The notes: generated from the letters alone by a model not told the origin. DNA of 64,000 nucleotides from Nereocystis luetkeana (GCA_031213475.1 JARUPZ010000026.1:8053700-8117699); one strand, 5' to 3'; counted from the first letter of the stretch, positions 36,795-48,445 are shown. Numbers and translations: made by a program.

Positions 36795-37049
36795 GGAAAT
36801 AAATGAAGAATCAGGGCCCAAATATGCTACAGAAGGAGAGCCCAACCCCCCCCCCCCAACGGTTCTGGCCCGTCGAACGACCTCTTTTTCGAGTCCATTC
36901 GGAACACGGTTGTACGACAACTTTTTCGTGCAAGAAGAAGGATGCACCTCTCGAAAAACGCCTTTCACATCGGATTACGGGGCAATATACTGCAGTAATC
37001 AGGATCAAACATGCCCAGTAAACATGCTGGAATACATGGATTCTTGTGC

Positions 37050-37092
37050 ATATGGGGGGGGGTCCTAATTACTCTAGGTCTCCCGGAATACT
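37050..37092. repeat. MITE-A right-end fragment
   Basis: GGTCCTAATTACTCTAGG then TCTCCCGGAATA. Confidence 0.5.
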
Positions 37093-37107
37093 CTACGGCG
37101 GGTCGTT

Positions 37108-37200
37108 TAGGACCGCAGTCCCGTTTTGGGGGCAAACTACTTGGAATTTAAAGGGTTTGTCCGCACAAACAATTGGAGTGCGGTGCTAAAAAAGGCTCTT
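37108..37200. mobile_element. MITE-B copy
   Basis: TTTAGGACCGCAGTCCCG and TTGGGGGCAAAC, facing a decayed right arm (GGAGTGCGGTGCTAAAAAAGG). Confidence 0.75.
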
Positions 37201-37434
37201 TCGGCCTTAATGTACCGAAGCTTTGGATGCACGGTTCGAGCGCTCTCCCGCAAACATGTCACTACTACCGCAGGAGGCCGATTGTTCGGGTTTTTTTGTT
37301 TTGTTTTTTTTCGGGCCGTCACGGCCCCCTTCTTAGGTCTTATTATGTTGGTTTTAGTGTATGGTGAGCCTCCTCTCACCCAGCAACAAACTGTAAGATA
37401 AGAGAAATTTCAGATCTGCTTGGGCCCTTGGAGG

Positions 37435-38110
37435 CCAACACTTTTGATCCTGCTACGCTAATTTTAGTACACGGGAGCGGTCAGTCAGCAAGGGGTCAAT
37501 CCGCGGTCTCCTCTTCTTCTTGGCCTGAACATGCTAGTTTTAGTGTACGGGCGCGGTCAGTCAACGGGTCGAACCGCGGTCTCTTCTCGCGCAAATTTTG
37601 CCAGATTGGCCGGGTTTGTTTTTGGGGGACTTTAGGGAGACCTTTTTCAGCCACACACGTATTGTACCACGTACAGTAGTTGTACCACGCACAGTAGTTG
37701 TAATGTAAAACCTCGCAGGCGCGGCCTGTCGAGCGATAAAAAATTCGGTCCTTTCACGCCAATACGCCACGCATGGAGGAGGTCGGGTCTATTTGGACCT
37801 GCCGAGGCCCTGCTGTCGCCAAGTAACTCTGGGCGTATTTTTAAGGTTCGCCTATACATTGAGACGAAGACCGATCGGTTCTATTAACAATACTTATACC
37901 CAGAGTCGTGGTATACTCGTTGTAACGGCGCGGTCGGTCAACGCGGTCAATCCGCGGTCCTCTCACGCCAACCAGCTATGATAGGGGGTCGGTCTTTTTG
38001 GGGCTTTTTTTCGGCCATGCTGTGCTGGTTCTAGTGTGTGGGCGCGATCAGTCGAGCGGTCGGTCAAGCGGTCAGTCAGCCAAGCGGTCAACTCGCGGCC
38101 TCCTGGAATG
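37435..38110. repeat. Second GCGGTCAGTCAAGCGGTC array, longer units
   Basis: Units of about 75-190 bp with GCGCGGTCAGTCAACGGGTC and CCGCGGTCTC. Spacers contain CTAGTTTTAGTGTACGGG. Confidence 0.75.
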
Positions 38111-38284
38111 TCTCGCGCGGACGCACCTATACCGGGCGGGGTGACGAAGCGGCTCGAATTCTTTTGATTTCCTTTTTTTATGAAAATTTTACTCAATTTA
38201 TTGATATGTAAGGAGCTCATTCATTCATCTATGCATTCAATAAGTTGCAAGCAGAGGTGTGCTCAGTATAAGAGGGTACACGTA

Positions 38285-38870
38285 TACTTTGGGGTACCCC
38301 GGGTATATATAGCGTGGTGTTTTCGGTCGCACTCGGGTAGATACCCGGGTATCCCCAGGGCATATACCTCTACGTACTCGATACCCGGGTATAGAACGCG
38401 GTGGATTTGGTCGCACTCGGGTAGATACCGAGGTGCCCCAAAAATGTACCTATTCTAGATACACGGGTGGCTCCAGAGTATGTACGTCTACTGCAGTAGA
38501 TACCCGGGTATACAAAGTGGTGGCTTGGTCGCACTCGGGTAAAGACGCGAGTGCTGCCGGAGACTACACCTCTAGTAGATACCCGGGTATCCCTAGCAAG
38601 TATACCTCTACTGGTAGTAGTTATCAGGGTGAAGAACGCGGTGGGACAGGTCGCACGTGGGTACTATTAATACCAGATAGTATTCCCCCTAGTATTACAT
38701 CGGGTACCCCCCAGAGTGTATAGATACCTCTACTAGGCCCCCGGGTATGAAACGTGGAGGCTTCCAGGGTAGATACCCAGGGTAGCCCAGAGAATATCTA
38801 GCTCTACTAGATACCCGGGTACCCCCCGCAGTGTGTACTTCCACTAGAGACTCGGGTACCGCCAGGGTAA
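38285..38870. repeat. TACCCGGGTA minisatellite, long array
   Basis: Higher-order units of about 100-120 bp built from AGATACCCGGGTATCCCC, ATACCTCTACTAG and GGTCGCACTCGGGTA. Confidence 0.85.
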
Positions 38871-39027
38871 ATGCCTCCCCACGTATTGTACCCACGCTTT
38901 TGCAAGTCGTGCTTGCAGTCATTTATGCACGCGAAACGGAGCGACACCGTTTTTAAGAAGGACATCACGCCCTGGATATATATGTTGGTTTGTTCTGCTT
39001 TCTGTGGTGCCGAGTATCTGGTCCGAG

Positions 39028-39175
39028 AGGGAGGGGAGGGGAGGGGAGGGGAGGGGAGGGGAGGGGAGGGGAGGGGAGGGGAGGGGAGGGGTGGGGTGGG
39101 GTGGGGTGGGGAGGGGTGGGGAGGGGAGGGGAGGGAATGGGAGAGGGGGGAGGAGGAGGAGGAGGAGGAGGCGGG
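39028..39175. repeat. GGGGA pentanucleotide satellite
   Basis: (GGGGA)n with GGGGT variants, passing into GGA repeats. Confidence 0.97.
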
Positions 39176-39179
39176 GGGC

Positions 39180-40650
39180 AGTCGGGGCGAGAGCCGCACC
39201 GCTGAGTACGGTAGGTATAGTGGAAGGTTGCTTGAGTGACGGAGCTCCCCCAACTAGAGAATGGCTCAGTACCTTCCGAGTCCCAATGATGTAGCGTGCT
39301 ACACTGTGGTCACTCTGACCGACAACATAGTGCCCGTTGGGACTCTAACCCGAAGATAAAAAAGCGGGTATTGTTACAATACCGGCCAGAGGGGTTGAAC
39401 GCGTTCGCTCTACGGGGTACCTACCACGAAAAGAAAACATTCAAAATCCCTTTTCTTTGGTGTGAGGTACGAGCGTAGAGCTCCTCGGATGACGAAACCA
39501 CAGAAGACAATAGTTGCGGTACTGCGCCGCTGGTACCACCGCTGCTACTGCAGCATGTGTCGCGAGAGAGGTGGGGTGGTGGGGTGGGCGAGGCCGTGAG
39601 TATTTGTTTCCCCTTCTTTTGTCGGACAGTCGGGTTCACGTCTTGGTTGCGTCTCACTCTGCAGCGGGGATGGCTCGCCTGATGCTAAATACGTCACGTT
39701 TCGTGCACCCATGAAGGAAAGGCCGAAAGCCACGCGTACACGTATTTTGGTATAGTACGATGTTTTTACTCAGGGGGTTTCAACCGGGGAGGGAGGCGGG
39801 GCATGTCGGGGCATACATGCCGACAGGGTATGGAGTTTTAGGCGATAGCGCGGGGGGGGACCCGGGGGGGGGGGGGGGGTATACTACTTTGTACACAGTA
39901 CTGGCATACTTCGAAGTATCTACCTGGTATATATATGTGCAGCAGCTCATAGTGGCAAAAAAATGCTAGGACCTTCCCGCTACACTGCTGTACGACGATG
40001 ACGATGCAACATTTCGCATCGTGTTGCGTGTTACCAAAGTGTTATTTTTTTATTTTTCTATTTTATTTTTATTTTTGGTTCTCGTTTCTCTCCCCCTCTG
40101 AGGGTCGGGGACGTAAGTCAAGCGTCCCCGCTTCCGAATTTGTCGTCGCCGTCTCCCACGGCACACTAATCAATTAAACACAGTCATCACGACCGGGTAT
40201 GATATTGTTGTAGATCGCCTCGAATGTCGGGGTCAGGATTTCGCGGCTGCTTCGACGGGCGCCGTGCACTGAAAAGTAGCATCTCGATCTCGCCGCTAAT
40301 TGGCTCGAGTGTCGGCGCGAGCTGACCGTATCGACGACACGCGCACGACTCCGAGGAAGCGGTGCGTGTGGTCTCTGTTAACCGCACACCGTCTATGCCC
40401 TACCGGGCACCCGGTAGGTGTTAGCCTGTGGGCTCTCTACTACGTACGTACCTGGTACCCGTACAACGGAATGTCTTCATGTGTCGGATAAAGTATAACA
40501 CGCGGGAATACTGCTGTTATACTTCGTACACACGCAATCAAATGGTGCAAATCAAAGGACACCGCGTAAATGAAGTAAACGCGATACACGAAACAGCAAA
40601 CGCCACTCGCGCTATCACTGTGACACCGATTATCAGCGCTGATGTCTCAC
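39180..40650. other. Intergenic sequence, nothing recognised
   Basis: Downstream of the PDE gene. It has a poly-G run (39868-39879) and two TACCTGGTA motifs (about 39921 and 40449). No supported exon. Confidence 0.45.
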
Positions 40651-40744
40651 TACCGACGGGCAAATACTAGCGCTGCCACGAGTATTATTGCCGAGACATC
40701 GACGTCGATCGTCGGCACCGTAAGAATACCGGCGAGCACCACCC

Positions 40745-41368
40745 CTACCTCCTGAAATACCGATGACATTGCGTCACACCGACGGGTGTCAGCACTGTTG
40801 ACACTGCTGAAATACCGACGACATTGCGTCATACGGACGGATGTCAGCACTGTTGACACCACTGAAATACCGACGGCATTGTGTCATACCGACGGGTGTC
40901 AGCGCTGTTGACACTACTGAAATACCGACGACATTGCGTCATACCGACGGGTGTCAGCACTGTTGACACTACTGAAATACCGACGACATTGCGTCATACC
41001 GACGGATGTTAGCACTGTTGACACCACTGAAATACCGACGACATTGCGTCGTACCGACGGGTGTCAGCACTGTTGACACCGCTGAAATACCGACGACATT
41101 GCGTCATACCGACGGATGTCAGCCCTGTTGACACCACTGAAATACCGACGACATTGCGTCATACCGACGGCTGTTGACACTGTTGAAATACCGATGACAT
41201 TGCGTCATACCGACGGATGTCAGCACTGTTGACACTACTGAAATACCGGCGACATTGCGTCATACCGACGGATGTTAGCACTGTTGACGCCACTGAAATA
41301 CCGACGACATTGCGTCATACCGACGGATGTTAGCACTGTTGACACCACTGAAATACCGATGATCTGCG
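40745..41368. repeat. 55-bp minisatellite, about 11 units
   Basis: The unit carries ACATTGCGTCATACCGACGG, GTCAGCACTGTTGACAC and TGAAATACCGACG. Units are 85-100 percent alike by eye. Confidence 0.95.
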
Positions 41369-41479
41369 TTATTGTCAGAGCACCAACGGGTGTGCCTGCG
41401 CTACAACTGTAATTGCACCGTTCGTCACTGCTGCTGCTGCCATCGTACCGCGATCTTCCACACTTTTATTTAGCACTTG

Positions 41480-42450
41480 ACTTAATTTCCATAAAAAGCG
41501 TCCATGGAAGAAGTAGAGTATGAAATTGTAAAGTACTTCCTCGGAGAAAGTGATATTTAGTTTTCCATGGAAATGAAATCAAGTTCCATGGGAGGAAGCA
41601 AATTTTACTTTTTTTATGGAGTAAATCCGGAGTTGGTTTTAAATCGAGGGAAACAAATCATAGGTTCCGTGGAACCTTACAGCACAACATCCATCAACTA
41701 AAAAACCAACTTCAATGGAAGTACGCGTGCTTCCACCAAGAAGGTTGGATTTGCTTCCGTTGTGGTTGCGTAAAAGCTTCCGTAGAATCTACCTTCTGGG
41801 ATATTCCACCGATTTCCCTAGTGCTCTGCTACCGCGTGGTACCCTGACCCCGCAGTCGTTCCTTCCCATTTGCTACCCGTCGGCTCCCACCCACAAGGTT
41901 CGGCCATATATCTACAGTAGGCTTCCGCAGGAGCCAGAGGAGGCCCATCTGTCGAACCCTGGTCCCAGGAGCCATGGAAATACACAAGCCTCCATGGAAC
42001 CATCCGGAAGGCGAAAAATACTTCCATTCCATGGCATAAAGAAAACCAGATTCCATCAGCAAAAAAAATAATGCATGGGACGTATATGTTTTCTCCAATG
42101 GAAGCAACGCATTTATTTACGTCCATGAAACGTTCATAGTGAAAATACTTCCTCCGTGGAAGCAGTGCACTCTGTGGAAGCTTCGGTGGAAGCAATAGAA
42201 GTCAGTGCTGCGCTCTTGTGGAAGTTAGGGGCGGCTTCCACCAAATGGGGGCTTGTTGTGGAAGCTTCCGCTGGTGGAAAAGCTGGTGGGAAAAAGCTCC
42301 ACTTTCACTAACAACCGTGGAAGGTTTCACACGTACATTCCTCCATGGGAACATAAACTTGACTTCCATGGCAGCAAAAAATTGAGATTTCATGGGAGAA
42401 ATTTTCACTTCCCCTGGAAACCATACGTGGCAACTTCCATGGACGAAACT
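41480..42450. repeat. Cluster of short CTTCCATGGAAG-type palindromes
   Basis: At least 25 occurrences of TTCC(N)TGGAA or half of it, spaced 15-60 bp with no fixed period and unrelated spacers. A 118-codon + frame and 125-codon minus frame here reflect no recognised protein. Confidence 0.8.
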
Positions 42451-42499
42451 CTAGAAAAAGGTGAATGGTGTGGTGGGCTCTCATACCGGCGCGTTTAGC

Positions 42500-42960
42500 A
42501 GAACCACACGTACTGTGATACCGACGATAACTTACCATACCGGCGGGCGGGTGCCGAATATTTACCACCGTAATACCGACGATCGGCACTGCCATCATAG
42601 CACCGACGGGTATTCAGCACTACACAGTATAGCAAAATACCGATGATCAGCACCGTCAGCCGACCATCTATTATCTCGTTCCATTATTACTCCTTGTGGG
42701 CGAGCGTACCCGGTGGAATCGCCCGCTTCGAGAAGCGTCTTGCACACCATCCCGACACACCGGGGATCAGCAACACTGTTACACTACAGGGACGGGTACA
42801 CCACTACCGACGGGTACATCACTACCGACGGGTGCATCACTACCGACGGGTACATCACTACCGACGGGTACATCACTACCGACGGGTACATCACTACCGA
42901 CGGGTGCATCACTACCGACGGGTGCATCACTACCGTATTATTGCAAACCATACCGAACGG
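42500..42960. repeat. ACCGACGG-based arrays including an 18-bp tandem repeat
   Basis: Eight units of TACCGACGGGTACATCAC at 42790-42935, preceded by scattered ATACCGACGAT motifs. Confidence 0.92.
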
Positions 42961-43097
42961 CTATATACCACAAAATGTACACTATCGACGGCTCCGATGT
43001 GCTATCGACGCCAATTGTTAGGGCACTATCAGTCTGTCGGGCAATGTTGAAAAAATATTATCCGTTCGCCTACCCAGAGTAAGCCATACACACCCTA

Positions 43098-43735
43098 CTT
43101 GCAGGTTGGGTTGGCGTCGGTTGGCAACGACGCCGTAAAACACGCCTCTCACTGCATGAACTATTACGGGGGGCCATAGTAAATAGGACCAAATATTGTT
43201 AGTAAAAGAGGATAATATCTACCGGTAGCTTTTTGTCTGTACCGTAGGTCCTGTTTACTATTGTCCCCCGTGACATACAACCAGGGGAAGGTTTTTTTCG
43301 GTCACCAAGGCTGGCGGTCGAGTTAGATCATCCGCTCGGGCTGGAGAACCCTCACTCCGCACAAGGGGAATTATCGTATCACGTAGTGTGTACCAGGTAT
43401 ATGGCAAGACACCCACGAGGCAGATATCATACCGTAGAGTACCCAATGCTGTCTCTGGAAGTGGCCACACCACAGAAAACGAATGATATCATTTCAACCT
43501 GCCACCCATAGCTAGTCCGCCTCACAAGCGGTTCGCAGGATGCAACTCATCCTTCACACGACTCGCCCAACACCTCCCATTTCGCTTCGCGCCTGGTGCA
43601 GGCAAGCACTGCCTGCCTGGTCGGTGAAAGCCCGACACGTGCTCCTCCTTCCCGGCATTGTAGGGATGCGAGGGTCTATGGTCGCACGACTACGACGACG
43701 ATGATTTTTATCGAGTACACCCCCCCCTCTTCCCC
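43098..43735 (-). repeat. Rep-C1, near full-length copy with a MITE-A inside
   Basis: GGTTGGGTTGGCGTCGGTTG to TTTTATCGAGTACACCCCC. MITE-A copy 34 at 43164-43273 interrupts the CTAGACAACC site. Confidence 0.8.
43164..43273. mobile_element. MITE-A copy 34, nested in Rep-C1
   Basis: TTACGGGGGGCC to TTGTCCCCCGTGA; TACCGGTA in the centre where the consensus has TA. Confidence 0.88.
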
Positions 43736-43869
43736 TCCCCCGGCTGGAAAGAAAGGCGCGGGAGGTTCAGGCCCAGACCAGATATACCGGTCGGCGTGTC
43801 ACCGGCACGCGGTTCCAACCTTTGGCAAGCTCGGGAGATTATTCTCTATAGGTGCGACATGGGGAAACG

Positions 43870-44145
43870 TAGGCTTACCCCATCACACGACGGTGATAAG
43901 ACAGCACACCTCCTGGGACGAAAATTTCGGAGCTGCGTTTTCTTCGAGCCATGGCTTAAGCGGGGCCCACCCAAACGAAAAATGCGGTTTGGGCAGCAAG
44001 TTGATCTCGTCGAAATCTATCTGTCCATAGACGCGTCGCTTTTAGGTCTTGCGCGTTCCCCGGTACCCGGAAAAAAAATCAGCTTCGAAATTCGTCCCAG
44101 GAAGGGGTGTGTTCTCTTACCACCCTAGCGTGATACGGTATATTT
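43870..44145. mobile_element. Rep-D copy, diverged
   Basis: Left TIR CATCACACGACGGTGATAAG, right TIR AGGGGTGTGTTCTCTTACCA and CCTAGCGTGATA. The centre differs from other copies. Confidence 0.6.
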
Positions 44146-44329
44146 CTTGTAGCAGTGGGTGGGGGGACTCGAATTCGCGACCCAAAATTCATTTCCTGCC
44201 GTCGTCGCCATTTTTTTGCAGGTATAGGTCTGCCGGCCTACTGATAAACTGAACAAGGTTAATCGATTGCCTTCTACTCAGACTGAGCCTTGTAACGCAA
44301 GAATTAACCATACCCACCATAAATAATGA

Positions 44330-45260
44330 GCACTACCTGGAATACCGACGGTCGCGACGGGCATACCAGCATTTTTGCCCGGCATGCCGAAAACCAGTTC
44401 CGACGGATATCGCAGCACTATACGAATGCAACACGGACGATCCCTGTATCAAAGCGGCGGCTACTATTGATGGCGCTGCTAGTAGAAATACAGACGGTCA
44501 GGAATGTCAGGATACCCGACGATCGGCGCTATTGTAGAACTGACGGCTACTAATAGCACGGCCGAACCACATCATCACTCAGTATCAACGGTCAGCGCCA
44601 TAAATACATGCGAAAATGCCAACCGCCCGCACAACCATGCTGCGGTCAGCACCATCGCAATACCGACGGTCGGGAACTGCTACCACGCTACCGACGGTCA
44701 GCACCACGACAATACCGACGGACCGCACTATCACACAACCGGCGGTCAGCACCACGACAATCCCGACGGACCGCACTATCACACAACCGGCGGTCAGCAC
44801 AAGGACAATGCCGACGATCAGCACCACCATCCTACCGACGATCAGCACCAAAGCAGTACGACGACCAGCACCACGACAGTAGTGCCGACGGTCAGCACCG
44901 ATTGACTACCGACGACCAGCACCACGACAATACTACCGACGGTCAGCACTACCACCACCGAGGATCGATACCACACAGCTAAACACTAACGACGGTCATC
45001 AACACCATACACTACCGACTATCAACACCTCGCCAATATCGACGGCGAGCACCACGACAATACTACCGACGGTCAGCACCAAGAGATACCAAAAGCCAGC
45101 CCTACCATACTACCGACGATCAGCACTACGACAATACCAACGGCCACTACTACCATCCTACCGACGATCGGCATCACGACAATACCGACGACGGTGAGCA
45201 CTACCATCCTACCGACGATCGGCATCACTACACTACCGACCGTCAGCACCACGCTACATA
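44330..45260. repeat. ACCGACGGTCAGCACC repeat field
   Basis: About 25 units of 20-45 bp with the core ACCGACG(A/G)(T/C)C(A/G)GCAC and CACGACAATA spacers. Open frames on both strands here are repeat-derived. Confidence 0.9.
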
Positions 45261-45870
45261 CAGAACGGGACACCTACGAAAGAAAAGAGTGTCAAGAAAG
45301 TCAGATTTCAGCGAAAAAAGAAATTCGCGGGACGTTTAACCTGAAATTGCTGGACAACAAGAAAGTAGGGAACCTTTACACTGGAGCTCGTGAAAAAATG
45401 CACTGTTTCTTAAATAAGAAGGCCAGCCTGAGTCCGAATTCGATTTCACTTTTCTTACTATTAATACTATGTACGTTAGGTGGTTGTAGAACTCGAGTAT
45501 TAGCTAAGTCAGGCTTCAGAAATACCTGGTAGACGATTATTTATGTGGATAAAACAGGTAATTTGAAGGCGAGAAGATTATATCGCGAAAATGAAACGTC
45601 TCGGCGCAACAACGCCATATACGCGTGTTTGCACACTGCAATTGCTCCTTCTGGACGAGCTTCAAGTATAGATCTGGGGGGAAATAAATGAAACCAGAAA
45701 AATCACCGGACTCTCCGATAAGCAAAAACAAATATACCTGGTATGTTAATATTTTAACGAAAACGCAAAGGATTTCCGAATGGTAGTACACAAAAAACGG
45801 GCAACGCGAGTATCATACCTACGTGCCAGGTACACACATCGTCCATACTACCGACTAAGTACCGCCATCC
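45261..45870. other. Intergenic sequence, nothing recognised
   Basis: It contains two TACCTGGTA motifs (45523, about 45734). No exon with good borders. Confidence 0.45.
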
Positions 45871-45872
45871 TC

Positions 45873-46450
45873 ACCCCCCCCCCCCCCTTCCCCCAATGTC
45901 TGCCTGGCCATCAAAGCCCGACATGCTCCGTCCCGGCATTGTAGGGATGCGAGGGTCGATCGTGGTAGGACGAGACAACGGCCATGAATGACATGAGGTT
46001 GGCGTCGGTTGGCGACGACGCTGAAAAACACGCCCCTCCCTGCGTGAGCTAGACAACCAGAGTACCGTTTTTTTAAAGTAGTATACATATATGTTGGCAG
46101 TCATCACGGTTGGCGGTCGAGCTGTATCATTTTTTGTGCGGGGAGAGCCTCAACTCCGCACGAGGGGGATGGTCTTATCACTTAGAGTGTACGTGGTGAG
46201 GCACCCACGAGGCAGTTACATGTTAGACCCGTTGCTGTCTCCGGCAGTGGCCACACCAGAAATAAACCAATGCGTTTGATTCGACGCTGTCATCCATACG
46301 CAAGAAAATCCGCCCCAAAAGCGATTCTTACCGAGATGCAGCTCACCCTTCATGCGACTCGCTCAACACCTCACGGCGCTTCGGGCTCGGTGCAAGCAAT
46401 ATCTCCCTGGTCGCTGAAAACCCGACGTGTTACATGATAATGAGTCCCCC
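45873..46450 (-). repeat. Rep-C1 copies, two in tandem (one partial)
   Basis: A partial copy (GTCTGCCTGGCCATCAAAGC to CGGCCATGAATGACATGAG, 45898-45995) runs into a longer one (GGTTGGCGTCGGTTGGCG at 45996 to ACCCGACGTGTTACATG near 46434, then poly(C)). Confidence 0.7.
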
Positions 46451-46734
46451 CCCCCCCCCGCCCAGCCCCCCCTTCTTCTTCTCAGTCTTTGAACGAAACC
46501 CATCTCCGCCGTTCTCGGCACTACGATGTTCTTTACTGTCTGTCTCCTATCGACTACCGCTTTCCTTTTTTCTCCCCCCCCCTCCCTTTCCTCCTTCTCA
46601 ATCTTTGGAAGACGCCTCTCCACCCCTTCCTGCTCTCCCCCCCACCCCCCCCTTCTCCTCCTCCTCCTCCTCCTGGCAAGCCGTCCCCTGCCTCTCGTGG
46701 AGGGTCGCCGTCGTGATCGGCAACTCTTGAAGGC

Positions 46735-47340
46735 AGCCCGGGGGCGCCTTCGTAACCTAGCTCCAAGGCAAGATCGGACATCTGCGACCACATCCAGTTG
46801 GGCGAAAGGTTTTAGGGCAGCATCGGAAGGAAGTTTTTCGGAGGGAGGGAGGGAGGGAGGGAGGGTTAGCGCGGGTGAGGGTTCCTAGCTCCAGGGCAAG
46901 GCCGGACATCTGCAACCAAAATCCAGTAGGGTGAAAGGTTTTCGAGCAGCATTGGAAGGCGGTTTTTCGGAGGGAGGGAGGGTTAGCGTGGGTGAGGGTT
47001 CTTAGCTCCAGGGCAAGGTCGGACATCTGCAACCAAATCCAGTAGGGTGAAAGGTTTTCGAGCAGCATTAGAAGGCGGTTTTTCGGAGGGAGGGGGGGTT
47101 AGCGTGGGTGAGAGTTCCTAGCTCCAGGGCAGCCAAACCCACTTTTCTTTTCAATTTCATCCTCCGGCGGATTGGTAAAAATAAAGCTTAAGCTCACCAC
47201 ACCTCCACGTTCCTGTTGGGCTAAAGTTTCTCAGCAGTATTAGAAGGCGGTTTCTCGGAGGGAGGGGGGGGGGGGGGGCTAGGGTTAGAGGGTGAGGGTT
47301 CCTGCAGTAGCTCCAGGTAAATATCGGACATCTGTCGTCA
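46735..47340. repeat. Tandem repeat of 117-127 bp
   Basis: Three and a half units carrying CTAGCTCCAGGGCAAGGTCG, GACATCTGCAACCAAATCC and AAGGCGGTTTTTCGGAGG with a GGGA microsatellite. The minus-strand frame repeats QMSDLALEL; on that strand each unit also has a plausible acceptor (GGTTGCAG). I could not support an exon. Confidence 0.85.
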
Positions 47341-47382
47341 AGTCCAGTTGGAGGTAAGGGTTTCGCGAAAACATTCGGGGGG

Positions 47383-47908
47383 GGTGTACTCGATAGGAGA
47401 GATGTACTCGATCTCATGCATGGCCGTAGTCGTATGACCATAGACCCTCGCATCCCTACAATGCCGGGACGGAGCACGTCGGGTTTTCACCGACCAGGCA
47501 GACATTGCTCGCACCAAGCACGAAGCGCCGTGAGGTGATGGGCAAGTCGAATGAAGGGTGAGTCGCATCCTACTAAGAACCGCTATAGAGGCGGATTTTC
47601 TTGCTTTTGGATGACAGCATCAATGATTTGATTTAATTACTGGTGTGGCCACTTCCAGAGACAGCAATGGGGTTTACTATGTAACTGCCTCTTGGGTGCC
47701 TCACCACATGCGCACTACGTGATACGATCATCCCCCTTGTGCGGAGTAAAGATTCCCCCGCACAAAAATGATCTAACTTGACCGCCAGCCGTGGTAACCG
47801 CCAAAAAAAAAAAAAAACGGTACCCTGGCTGTCTATGTCTAGCTCACGCAGTGAGAGGCGTGTTTTACAGCGTCGTTGCCAATCGACGCCAACCCAACCT
47901 ATAATATA
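47383..47908 (+). repeat. Rep-C1, full-length copy
   Basis: Poly-G, GTGTACTCGATAGGAGAG, through GGGACGGAGCACGTCGGG, CCACTTCCAGAGACAGC and CGCACAAAAATGATC, to CGACGCCAACCCAACC. About 525 bp, the best reference copy. Confidence 0.85.
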
Positions 47909-47930
47909 TATACACCAGGTACATAAGATA

Positions 47931-47959
47931 GGGGGGGGGGGGGGGGGGGGGGGGGGGGG
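47931..47959. repeat. Poly-G run
   Basis: About 28 consecutive G. Confidence 0.97.
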
Positions 47960-48445
47960 AGCATATATTATTTGTTGACTACACTAGATATTGTGCCAGT
48001 GACACGCAGGAAGAACACTGACGAAGAGTGGGGTAAGCGAAGGTTTGCCAAGGGAGGGAGGGAGGGAGGTGCGAGCAGGGGCCGACAATGAGGGAAGCGA
48101 CATATGTGTTGGTTCAGAGGGATAGAAGAGAGGACGCTGCGGAAACAAGAGGATGTTCGATTCAAGCCGGAATGGAATATGTACGACACATCGTCGGACG
48201 GCACACGTGAGAAGACGATGTCATCCGCGCAGAATATCTCCACTTGTTATTGAGGCGCTCCTGTCCCTTTACACAGAAGTCTATAACCATCCGGTCTTTC
48301 TGCCCGAAAGCTTCTGGGCGAGGCAAGAGCTTGAATATCAACTGCCACGTGCGACAAAAATGTTGACAAAACAAGGATGACAGAAACGTCTGAAATAGGT
48401 AAGACGGAAAAAAGGATGTGGGGGAAAGAGCGAAGTGGGTCGTCT

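Noticed and set aside
34288..34807. Pro-rich + frames just before exon N
   Set aside because: C-rich low-complexity DNA in an intron. Exon N has a clear acceptor after it.
40745..41368. CRISPR-like regular repeats
   Set aside because: The whole 55-bp unit is conserved, so this is a minisatellite with no unique spacers.
46554..47068. Minus-strand gene with QMSDLALEL repeats
   Set aside because: It follows the tandem repeat unit exactly and has no non-repeat coding sequence.
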